This document shows positions 33,939-41,064 of a DNA stretch of 64,000 bases, one piece after another. Origin of the DNA: an uncultured Phascolarctobacterium sp. GTDB lineage: Bacteria; Bacillota; Negativicutes; Acidaminococcales; Acidaminococcaceae. The stretch's first letter is position 1. Every line of letters starts with the position of its first letter. The translations under genes were made by a program, and so were the position numbers. The notes under the pieces are model-generated. The model ran no database searches and was not told the origin of the DNA. It saw nothing but the letters and a program-made list of their open reading frames with translations. Where the stretch lies: positions 62,001 through 126,000 of the forward strand of contig CASDXO010000013.1 in NCBI GenBank assembly GCA_949285135.1, given 5' to 3'.

Positions 33939-35670
33939 CGGAATTCTTCACCCGGGTCTGATTTTAATATGCGTCGGCTTTTTGGCGCTGGCCGTTCCGA
34001 AAGCTTTGCGGAAGGTGCTGCTGGCCTGTGGACCATTGGTAGGATTGTATGCTGCCTGGCAGCTTGTTCCCGGCACTGATATCATCATACCGTTTGTCAA
34101 CGATTATAAACTGGGCGTAATTTTTGTTGATAAGCTCAGCTGGATTTTTACCTTTATCTTTGCCCTGATGGCAGCCATCGGCGGTATTTATTCCGCTCAT
34201 AATGAAAACAGGATGGAAGCTTTATGCTCCATGTCATATGCAGGCTGCGCCATCGGCGTAACATTGGCTAAAGACTGGCTGACTATGATCTTTTTCTGGG
34301 AAATGCTGGCTATTACCTCATTGTTTCTGATTTGGTGCCGTAAGACTCCGGCGTCCCGCAGAGCAGGTTTCCGGTATCTGCTGGTGCATATGTTTGGCGG
34401 CAATCTGCTTTTGGCAGGTATCTTTTTGAAAATAAGCAGCGGAGATGCTCTGATTTGTAATCTGGTCAGTGGTGCTCACGATTATGCCTTCTGGCTTATC
34501 CTTGTCGGTGTTGCCATTAATGCTGCTGTGCCGCCGATTAATGCCTGGCTGGTAGATGCCTATCCTGAAGGTACGATAACTGGCAGCGTATTTTTAAGCT
34601 CCTTTACCACGAAAGTTGCTGTCTACTGCCTGATCCGCATCTTTGCAGGCGAATATTTCCTGATGGGTATAGGCGCATTTATGGCTTTGTATGGAGCCTG
34701 CTATGCGGTTATCGAAAATGATATGCGGCGTTTGCTGGGCTACCATATCATCAGTCAGGTTGGCTTCATGGTGGCCGGTGCCGGTATTGGTACTGCCATG
34801 GCGCTTAACGGTGCAACGGCACATGCTTTTTCCCATATCCTGTATAAATCACTGCTCTTTATGTGTGCCGGTGCCATAATTTATGCGACCGGCATCAGAA
34901 AAATTAACCAGATTGGCGGACTGGCAAAGAAGATGCCTTTTGTAACTGTGTGCTTCTTTATTGCCGCGTTCTCCATTTCCGGCATACCTCTTTTTAACGG
35001 CTTTATCAGCAAGACTATTACTGTAAGCGCAGCGCAGCTGGCAGGGCATGATACGATTTTTAATCTGCTGGAGCTTGCCAGTGTCGGTACTTTTTTATCG
35101 ATAACTTTGAAGATGGGATATTTCATCTTCCTGCGTAAAACAGATATTGATGTAGAAATTAAGCAGGCATTGCCGAAAAATATGTATGTGGGCATGGGAC
35201 TGGGAGCATTCTTCTGCTGCCTGTACGGTGTTTGTCCTGATCTTTTGTATCGGTATCTTCCCTTTGATGCTCCGGCATATCAACCATTTCTGCCGGAACA
35301 TATCCTGCAGTATATTCAGATGCTGGGTATGACCATGATACCGTTTATGATGTATCTGCCCAAGATGGAACCGCACACTGCCATTTCACTGGACACGGAC
35401 TGGTTCTACCGTAAGCCTGTCAGAGGCATCATTATGGAGTGCAGTTACGTTTTCTGTGCACTTTGCAGCGCTTTAGGTTCAGCCTGGAATATGCTGTATG
35501 AGAAGTTTATGGAACTTACTTCCAATCCGATGGAATTTCTTGATGCACGGCCTTTCCGCGTCAGCAAGAAATATAATCCGGAAAATTACCGCACATCCAT
35601 TGCTGATCCGATGATGATCACACTGACGGTGCTCACCTTTGCAATCGGTTATTTTGTAACTTCCATGTAG
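33931..35670 (+). CDS. Third NuoL/MrpD-like subunit lacking the TM7-type lysine
   Basis: A 579-aa protein of the NuoL/M/N family with about fourteen helices and a C-terminal extension (from about residue 490). The TM5-type Glu is kept (IFFWEMLAITSLF). At the site of K224 in the two paralogues it has N197 (GVAINAAVPPINAWLVDAYPEG), and the following His is N204. A lysine in SSFTTKVAVYC remains. ATG 33931 overlaps the small gene before it. The subunit may be a non-pumping or altered channel, or may use another residue. Confidence 0.85.
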   Translation: MIDGILHPGLILICVGFLALAVPKALRKVLLACGPLVGLYAAWQLVPGTDIIIPFVNDYKLGVIFVDKLSWIFTFIFALMAAIGGIYSAHNENRMEALCSMSYAGCAIGVTLAKDWLTMIFFWEMLAITSLFLIWCRKTPASRRAGFRYLLVHMFGGNLLLAGIFLKISSGDALICNLVSGAHDYAFWLILVGVAINAAVPPINAWLVDAYPEGTITGSVFLSSFTTKVAVYCLIRIFAGEYFLMGIGAFMALYGACYAVIENDMRRLLGYHIISQVGFMVAGAGIGTAMALNGATAHAFSHILYKSLLFMCAGAIIYATGIRKINQIGGLAKKMPFVTVCFFIAAFSISGIPLFNGFISKTITVSAAQLAGHDTIFNLLELASVGTFLSITLKMGYFIFLRKTDIDVEIKQALPKNMYVGMGLGAFFCCLYGVCPDLLYRYLPFDAPAYQPFLPEHILQYIQMLGMTMIPFMMYLPKMEPHTAISLDTDWFYRKPVRGIIMECSYVFCALCSALGSAWNMLYEKFMELTSNPMEFLDARPFRVSKKYNPENYRTSIADPMMITLTVLTFAIGYFVTSM

Positions 35671-35682
35671 GGAAGCGGACAG

Positions 35683-35711
35683 ACGGCTGTCTTTTCAGGC
35701 AGCCGTTTATT
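35683..35711 (+). terminator. Terminator of the antiporter operon
   Basis: ACGGCTGTC pairs with GGCAGCCGT around TTTTCA, followed by a T-rich tail, 13 bases after the last stop. Confidence 0.75.
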
Positions 35712-35766
35712 TATATATAAAACCAAAATGCTAACATGAAAAATTTTCAGGGAAGGAGAAAGGTGA

Positions 35767-36648
35767 ATGAAGCAAAGATTTTTGCGCGGCGTACTGCTGA
35801 TTGTTGCTGCAGCGACTGCCTGGGGCATGGGTGGCGTAGCCGGCCAGTATCTTTTTCAAAACTATCAGGCAGACGCAGTCTGGCTGGTTATGGTACGGCA
35901 GATTATTGCCGGCTTTCTCTTTCTGTTATTTGCCTGGCTGCAAAAGCAGGATGTGCTGCGCATAATGCGGGAAGATTTAAAAGCCATAGCGGCCTTTTCG
36001 TTCATCGGTGTTTTAGGTGCGCAGCTGGGTTTTTACCACACTATATCCCTGTGTAACGCGGCTACGGCTACGGTGCTGCAGTACATGGCACCTGTCTTTG
36101 TGATGCTGTGGATGTCGCTGAAGAACAAAACACTGCCGGAAGGCAGAGAATTTATAGGTATCTTCTTTGCTGTTATTGGTGTCTTTTTGATTTCTACCCA
36201 CGGAAATATAGATACAGTTGTGCTTTCACCTGCAGCACTGGCAGTGGGCATTTATTCGGCAATAGCCTACGCTTATTACACGGTGATGCCTGTTGAGCTG
36301 CTGCAAAAATATTCGGCGACTGTAGTCATTGGCTGGGGTCAGTTGCTTTCCGGCTTAGGACTTATATTTTTCCGTAGCCCGGCAGCCTTTCCTTCCTGTT
36401 GGGATAATCAGGCAACTATGGCGTTTTTATACCTGCTTTTTGGTGCAACCATTGCCAGTTACAGTCTGTATCTGGCAGGTCTGAAAATCGTAGGGCCTAC
36501 CAAGGCCAGCCTTATCTCCTGCGCTGAACCGCTGGCTTCGATAATTGCGGTGGTACTGTTGCTGGGAACGGTACTGACGGCGGAAGACCTGATTGGGATG
36601 GGCTGCATTATTTTTACAGTGCTGCTTTTATCGTTGCCGAAAAAATAG
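35767..36648 (+). CDS. EamA/DMT-superfamily permease
   Basis: A 293-aa protein with ten helices in two EamA repeats. Typical marks are ATAWGMGGVAGQYLF at the N-terminus, FYHTISLCNAATATVLQYMAPVFVMLW in repeat one and LISCAEPLASIIAVVLLLG in repeat two. It is probably a metabolite exporter of unknown substrate. GGAAGGAG precedes ATG 35767. It is separated from the antiporter operon by a terminator and has no clear partner. Confidence 0.82.
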   Translation: MKQRFLRGVLLIVAAATAWGMGGVAGQYLFQNYQADAVWLVMVRQIIAGFLFLLFAWLQKQDVLRIMREDLKAIAAFSFIGVLGAQLGFYHTISLCNAATATVLQYMAPVFVMLWMSLKNKTLPEGREFIGIFFAVIGVFLISTHGNIDTVVLSPAALAVGIYSAIAYAYYTVMPVELLQKYSATVVIGWGQLLSGLGLIFFRSPAAFPSCWDNQATMAFLYLLFGATIASYSLYLAGLKIVGPTKASLISCAEPLASIIAVVLLLGTVLTAEDLIGMGCIIFTVLLLSLPKK

Positions 36649-36719
36649 CGTAAATGCTCCCCAAATACAATTCTTTATGCTACAATGAAATTAACAAAAG
36701 AGTTTATGGGGGTGTTGAT

Positions 36720-37997
36720 ATGACTAAAGCAGATTATTCCTATAAATACGGACATGGTTATAAAAATTTTTCTCTTGAGCAGGAGCGTGTCATGGCAGAA
36801 ATAAAGGTTGCCGAAATGACGCCGCTTACTGATTTAAAGCAGGCAGTACTGGACGCTGTTTATCATCCCATTGCCAGCAAGCCTTTAAACGAACTGCTGC
36901 AGCCGGGACAGAAAGTTGCCTTTATCTGCAATGACCCTACCCGTGTTGCTAACAGCCATGATTTTATGCCGATTTTGGTGGAAGAATTAAACAAATTAGG
37001 TATCAAAGACGAAGATATGCGCATTGTCTTTGCTTTAGGCACTCACCGGAAAATGACACAGGAAGAAATGGTGGAAGCTGTAGGTGAAGATGTTGCCAAA
37101 AGACTGCCCATGTATAACAGCGACTGCAACAGGCAGGAAGATTTCGAGTATTTTGGCGAGACCTCTTTTGGAACACCTGTCTGGCTTAACAAGCTGATTT
37201 GTGATGTAGACCTGGTAATTATGACCGGTACGATTGTGCACCATTTCTTCAGCGGTTTTGGCGGCGGACGCAAGGCTGTACTGCCCGGTGTGGCTGCTAT
37301 GGAAACCATCAGACGTAATCACAGCCTGATGATGAGTCCTGATTCACAGCTGGGCAAACTGCATGGTAATCCTGTTTATGACGACCAGATGGAAGGAGTA
37401 CGCCTTTTTGCCAAAGAGCACAGACTGTTTTTATTCAATGCCGTATTGGATGCCAAAAAGCAGTTTTTAAAAATTTTTGCCGGTGACTGGGAACAGGCGC
37501 ATTTGGAAGCCTGCAAATTTGTAGATAAAGTATACGGTGTAGAAATTGAAGCGCCTGCTGATATCGTTATCGCCAGCTGCGGCGGTTATCCCAAAGATAT
37601 TAACGTTTATCAGCTGCAAAAAACCATGGATAATGCCTGGTGTGCAGTAAAAGAAGGTGGCGCAGTCATCATTATTGGTGAATGTGAGGAAGGCAGCGGC
37701 AGTGCAGCGCTGGAAAAAGCTTTACAGGAGCATCCGTCGCCGGATGCCATTAAGGCGCAGCTGGAAAAGAATTTTGTTATTGGTGCGCACAAGGCTTTTG
37801 CCATTACACGTTTAATGAAGAAAGCAAAATTTATCCTTGTTTCGGCGTTAGATAAGAAGATTGCCAAAGATTTGTTGTTTGATGCCGCCGACAGTGTGGA
37901 TGAAGCACTTGCACTGGCAGAAAAATACGTTGGCAGCGATTATAAAATTATCTTGATGCCGCAGGGAAGCCTGACAGTACCGTTGCTTAAAAAATAA
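36720..37997 (+). CDS. larA: LarA-family nickel-pincer racemase (lactate racemase type)
   Basis: A 425-aa protein. LarA marks are NDPTRVANSHDF, FALGTHRKMT, the cofactor block HHFFSGFGGGRKAVLPGV with its His and Lys, RRNHSLM, and ASCGGYPKDINVYQLQKTMD. The family racemises lactate or other short 2-hydroxyacids using a nickel pincer nucleotide. The maturation genes larB, larC and larE are not in the window. Substrate differs among LarA homologues, so lactate is not certain. The chosen ATG follows GGGGGTG; the longer frame from 36654 has no site. Confidence 0.85.
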   Translation: MTKADYSYKYGHGYKNFSLEQERVMAEIKVAEMTPLTDLKQAVLDAVYHPIASKPLNELLQPGQKVAFICNDPTRVANSHDFMPILVEELNKLGIKDEDMRIVFALGTHRKMTQEEMVEAVGEDVAKRLPMYNSDCNRQEDFEYFGETSFGTPVWLNKLICDVDLVIMTGTIVHHFFSGFGGGRKAVLPGVAAMETIRRNHSLMMSPDSQLGKLHGNPVYDDQMEGVRLFAKEHRLFLFNAVLDAKKQFLKIFAGDWEQAHLEACKFVDKVYGVEIEAPADIVIASCGGYPKDINVYQLQKTMDNAWCAVKEGGAVIIIGECEEGSGSAALEKALQEHPSPDAIKAQLEKNFVIGAHKAFAITRLMKKAKFILVSALDKKIAKDLLFDAADSVDEALALAEKYVGSDYKIILMPQGSLTVPLLKK

Positions 37998-38032
37998 ATT
38001 ATCTGTGATATATAAATTAGCTGACTTAACCC

Positions 38033-38061
38033 TTGCCTTAAAGAAGTTTTTCCGCTATAAT
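38033..38061 (+). promoter_or_regulatory. Promoter of the XRE regulator (and possibly tRNA-Thr)
   Basis: TTGCCT, 17-base spacer, perfect TATAAT, 76 bases before the GTG start. Confidence 0.6.
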
Positions 38062-38136
38062 ATCTAATACTGATGTGTATTAAGTACGGCAGTTTATGCC
38101 GAGTTGATATATATGGTAACTGGAGGAGAGGGTTTA

Positions 38137-38514
38137 GTGAAGATGGATATTGATTATAAGGCAATAGGTGTGAGGATAAAAGCGGCACGTACACGCAAAG
38201 GTGTGACTCAGGGAAATATCGCCAGGATTACCGGGCTGTCCACGCCGCATATCAGTAACATCGAAACCGGCAATACCAAGCTGGGTCTGCCGACAATCAT
38301 CCATTTAGCTAATGTATTAGATGTTTCTGTTGATGAGTTGCTGTGCGATAACATCCATCGCAGCGAGAAGATTTTTCACAATGAGCTGAGTGAGCTGCTG
38401 CAGGACTGCACAGTTGACGAACTGCACATCATTGCAGAGCTGGCTAAGGTGATTAAAAAATCCGGTATCAACAGCGTAAAAAAAGTCAGAACAAGAAAAG
38501 CGAAAGCAGAATAG
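38137..38514 (+). CDS. XRE-family (HTH_3) transcriptional regulator
   Basis: A 125-aa protein. An N-terminal helix-turn-helix (GVRIKAARTRKGVTQGNIARITGLSTPHISNIETGNTKLGLPTI) covers about residues 7-65. A helical tail ends in a basic segment (KKVRTRKAKAE). The start is taken as GTG 38137 after GGAGGAGAGGG; ATG 38143 is equally possible. It lies eight bases before tRNA-Thr. No effector domain, so the target cannot be deduced. Confidence 0.85.
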   Translation: MKMDIDYKAIGVRIKAARTRKGVTQGNIARITGLSTPHISNIETGNTKLGLPTIIHLANVLDVSVDELLCDNIHRSEKIFHNELSELLQDCTVDELHIIAELAKVIKKSGINSVKKVRTRKAKAE

Positions 38515-38522
38515 GTTTATTT

Positions 38523-38598
38523 GCTACTGTAGCTCAGTTGGTAGAGCAGCTGATTCGTAATCAGCAGGTCGCAGGTTCGAGTCCCGTCAGTAGCTCCA
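38523..38598 (+). tRNA. tRNA-Thr (anticodon CGT)
   Basis: A 76-nt cloverleaf with encoded CCA. The acceptor stem is GCTACTG/CAGTAGC, the anticodon stem GCTGA/TCAGC with loop TTCGTAA, and the T-loop TTCGAGT. The T-stem GCAGG/CCCGT has a G-U first pair and an A-C mismatch in the middle. It reads ACG codons. Confidence 0.95.
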
Positions 38599-38610
38599 GA
38601 TAAAAAGCAG

Positions 38611-38637
38611 CGCCGCAGTTAGTCTGCGGCGTTTTTG
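38611..38637 (+). terminator. Terminator after tRNA-Thr
   Basis: CGCCGCAG pairs with CTGCGGCG around TTAGT, followed by TTTTTGTTT. Confidence 0.88.
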
Positions 38638-38707
38638 TTTAAACAGATTTATTTGCAACATACATGTTCAGATGACATTAAAAGTTTCCGTGAAATGAGG
38701 AGTCGCG

Positions 38708-39199
38708 ATGCAACAAACAGACACTTTATATCTTGCTATGCTGCAATATTTTGCCGGTGATGCTAAACGCTGCCAGCATTTTATCAAGGTGCACAGTCTG
38801 GCGGCGCTGATTGGCAGAGCAGAAGGGATAGATGAGCATACGCAGCTCTTACTGGAAGCGGCGGCACTGGTACATGACTGCGGTATTAAGCCTGGTGAAG
38901 CCAAATATGGCCGTAACGACGGCAAGATACAGGAGCAGGAAGGTCCGGCTGTGGCAGAGGTGCTTTTAGCTGATGCAGGCTTTGCTCTGCAGGACAGAGA
39001 GCGCATCTGTTATCTGGTGGGGCATCATCACACCTATAGTAATATTGATGGACTGGATTATCAGATTTTAGTCGAGGCAGATTTTCTGGTAAACTTTTAT
39101 GAAGATAAACTGCCGCCAGCAAATATTAAAATATGTACGGAGAAAATTTTTAAGACTGCGACAGGTATCAAGCTGGCGCGGACCATGTTTGGAATATAG
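38708..39199 (+). CDS. HD-domain phosphohydrolase
   Basis: A 163-aa protein. HD ligands are visible in HFIKVHSLAALIG, AALVHDCGI, LVGHHHTYS and the late ILVEADFLVNF, the order typical of small HD-domain metal phosphohydrolases. GAGGAG precedes ATG 38708. It probably hydrolyses a nucleotide or another phosphoester; the substrate is unknown. The TIGR04076 gene follows after 12 bases and is likely cotranscribed. Confidence 0.83.
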   Translation: MQQTDTLYLAMLQYFAGDAKRCQHFIKVHSLAALIGRAEGIDEHTQLLLEAAALVHDCGIKPGEAKYGRNDGKIQEQEGPAVAEVLLADAGFALQDRERICYLVGHHHTYSNIDGLDYQILVEADFLVNFYEDKLPPANIKICTEKIFKTATGIKLARTMFGI

Positions 39200-39211
39200 G
39201 GAGGGAAAATA

Positions 39212-39478
39212 ATGCGTCCGCAAATAAAACTTACGCTTATTGAGCAAAAAGGCTGCCGTGGCTGTCATCGTGGTCATAAGGTTGGTGATACCTTTGATTT
39301 TGATACGCAGCGGGGCAAACTTTGCCCCATGGCGCTGCATGCAGGTTTTCCTTACATAGATATTCTGCGCTATGGTGGCAGTATTCCCGGGGAACCGGAG
39401 GGGACGGCACGTTTTTGCTGTCCTGACCCTGATACGATTAACGTCTTTAAAGTAGAGATAGTGGGCGGGACCAGTTGA
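39212..39478 (+). CDS. TIGR04076-family protein
   Basis: An 88-aa, cysteine-rich protein. KGCRGCHRGHKVGDTFDF, CPMALHAGFPYIDILRYGG and a late CCPDPDTINVFKVEIV match the TIGR04076 family, whose function is unknown. The four to six cysteines could bind a metal or cluster. Its last codons contain the -35 box of the next promoter. Confidence 0.85.
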   Translation: MRPQIKLTLIEQKGCRGCHRGHKVGDTFDFDTQRGKLCPMALHAGFPYIDILRYGGSIPGEPEGTARFCCPDPDTINVFKVEIVGGTS

Positions 39479-39502
39479 CTGCCTGCCGGAAGTATGTATA
39501 AT
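39475..39502 (+). promoter_or_regulatory. Promoter of the preQ1-regulated operon
   Basis: TTGACT (39475-39480, overlapping the TIGR04076 stop), 16-base spacer, perfect TATAAT (39497-39502). Transcription should begin near 39509, some 15 bases before the aptamer. Confidence 0.75.
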
Positions 39503-39523
39503 ATATTTATTGACAAGTGCATA

Positions 39524-39560
39524 AGACAGTTCGTAACCATCCTGTCTTAAAATAAAACTA
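39524..39560 (+). promoter_or_regulatory. preQ1-I riboswitch aptamer
   Basis: A small H-type pseudoknot aptamer. The perfect 6-bp stem AGACAG/CTGTCT encloses the loop TTCGTAACCATC, followed by the A-rich tail TTAAAATAAAACTA. Order and sequence match preQ1-I aptamers of the Bacillus queC and Thermoanaerobacter (TTE) type, including GTAACC and the AAAACTA tail that closes the pseudoknot. It lies directly before a terminator and genes for a radical SAM enzyme and a YhhQ transporter, a known context for this class. Binding of preQ1 should turn the operon off. Confidence 0.85.
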
Positions 39561-39567
39561 CGGATAT

Positions 39568-39593
39568 AAAGGGTGCCGTGGTGCGCCCTTTTT
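39568..39593 (+). terminator. Riboswitch-controlled terminator (expression platform)
   Basis: AAAGGGTGC pairs with GCGCCCTTT around CGTGGT and is followed by more T residues, eight bases after the aptamer. It lies just before the ribosome site GGAGG (39599-39603), so it can act as an attenuator. Confidence 0.7.
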
Positions 39594-39610
39594 ACTTTGG
39601 AGGTAAGAAT

Positions 39611-40330
39611 ATGGGAACGGTACCTTTTGAGTGCAGGTACGCCTGCATCGACGAAAAAAATTCCCGGGAAATAGTGTTGCTGCGCGGCAGCGGCTGTAAA
39701 TGGCGGCGTTGTCGTTTTTGCGACTATCATCTTGATTTTTCTTTAAATGAAGCAGAAAATTTTCGCCTGAACAGTAAAGTGCTGCAGCAGGTAACAGGTA
39801 AATATGGACGTTTGGAGGTTATCAATTCCGGCAGTTTTTGTGATTTGGATGCGGCAACGATTCAGTTACTGATAGAAATTTGTCAGAAACTTCACATTAC
39901 GAACGTATATTTTGAAAGCCACTGGCTGCACAGAGAGCTTATTGCTGCATGGCGACAGCGTTTTGCCGCTGCGGGTATTACGGTTAAGATGAAGATTGGC
40001 GTGGAAACCTTTGACAGCCTGTTTCGTGAAAGTTATCTGGATAAAGGGATGGGCATGGCTGCGCCGCAGGAGATTGCCGCGTATTTTGATCAGGTATGTC
40101 TGCTGCAGGGTCTGCCTGGGCAGACTAAGGAAAGTATGCTACGTGATATTGAGCTGGGGCTGCAGTATTTTGAACGGGTCTGCATTAATATCATGGTAGC
40201 CAATACCAGGCCTGTGTTGCCGGATGCGGGTGTCAGAGACATTTTTATTAAAGAGATATATCCTTTGTATAAGGATAACGAGCGGGTAGATATCCTGCTC
40301 AATAATACTGATTTCGGGGTTGGTGTATGA
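39611..40330 (+). CDS. Radical SAM protein, candidate queuine lyase (QueL-like)
   Basis: A 239-aa protein. The cluster motif is GSGCKWRRCRFCDYHLDFS, spacing CX4CX2C. Conserved-looking blocks VINSGSFCDLD, VYFESHWLHRE, KIGVETFDSLFRESYLDKGMG and LLQGLPGQTKESM suit a SAM barrel. The gene sits behind a preQ1-I riboswitch and overlaps a YhhQ-type queuosine-precursor transporter. In Clostridioides-type salvage, QueL is a radical SAM enzyme that converts queuine to preQ1, which fits this context. The assignment rests on context, not on sequence signatures I could verify. ATG 39611 has GGAGG seven bases upstream. Confidence 0.72.
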   Translation: MGTVPFECRYACIDEKNSREIVLLRGSGCKWRRCRFCDYHLDFSLNEAENFRLNSKVLQQVTGKYGRLEVINSGSFCDLDAATIQLLIEICQKLHITNVYFESHWLHRELIAAWRQRFAAAGITVKMKIGVETFDSLFRESYLDKGMGMAAPQEIAAYFDQVCLLQGLPGQTKESMLRDIELGLQYFERVCINIMVANTRPVLPDAGVRDIFIKEIYPLYKDNERVDILLNNTDFGVGV

Positions 40331-41037
40331 TGCAGAATGAGTATTTGCTGCTCCTTAATCTGGCAGTTGTATACGGTGGCGTGCTGGTATGGCAGGTGCT
40401 GTTTAAGGATAAAGGTTTGTATTGCTGGACGGTGCTGGCGACCATTGCTGCCAATATCGAGGTAATGATACTTATCAAGGCCTTTGGTATGCAGCAGACG
40501 CTGGGCAATATTCTATTTGCTTCTACCTTTTTGGTAACGGATATTTTAAGTGAGCTGTACGGCAGAAAACAGGCTGACAGGGCGGTGAATATGGGTATTG
40601 CCGCTTCGGTAAGCTTTATCCTGCTGTCGCAGTTCTGGCTGCATTATCAGCCGGACAGTGCAGATACGGTTTTTCCGCATATTGCAGCAGTTTTTACCAA
40701 TACGCCGCGCATTATGCTGACAGGCCTGATAGTTTATGGTATTGTGCAAAAATTTGACGTGTGGCTGTATCATTGGTGGTGGGAGTTTACCAGAAAAAGA
40801 TATGGTGATGCGGAACGTTTTCTGTGGCTGCGTAATAATGGTTCCACGCTTATTTCTCAGTTTCTGAATACGGTACTGTTTACGTTAGGTGCTTTTTATG
40901 GTGTGTATGAACAGTCTGTACTGACAGATATTATTTTATTCAGTTATGTTATCTTTATTGTTACAAGTATTGCCGATACGCCTGTAGTTTATCTGGCACG
41001 TTATCTGCACAGGAAATATGCTGCCGAGACAAAATAA
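40327..41037 (+). CDS. yhhQ: YhhQ/VUT-family queuosine precursor transporter
   Basis: A 236-aa inner-membrane protein with about six helices. Family marks are FLVTDILSELYGRKQADRAVNMG and LRNNGSTLISQFLNTVLF. YhhQ moves preQ0 and preQ1 in E. coli, and homologues can take up queuine. Its ATG lies within the stop of the radical SAM gene (ATGA). With the preQ1 riboswitch upstream it forms an uptake-and-conversion pair for 7-deazaguanine salvage. A terminator follows at once. Confidence 0.9.
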   Translation: MMQNEYLLLLNLAVVYGGVLVWQVLFKDKGLYCWTVLATIAANIEVMILIKAFGMQQTLGNILFASTFLVTDILSELYGRKQADRAVNMGIAASVSFILLSQFWLHYQPDSADTVFPHIAAVFTNTPRIMLTGLIVYGIVQKFDVWLYHWWWEFTRKRYGDAERFLWLRNNGSTLISQFLNTVLFTLGAFYGVYEQSVLTDIILFSYVIFIVTSIADTPVVYLARYLHRKYAAETK

Positions 41038-41064
41038 AAACCGCCCTTGGGGGGCGGTTTTTTT
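41036..41064. terminator. Terminator after yhhQ, shared with the convergent gene
   Basis: AAACCGCCC pairs with GGGCGGTTT around TTGG, with A and T runs outside. The T-run reaches the stop codon of the minus-strand gene at 41063. Confidence 0.85.
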
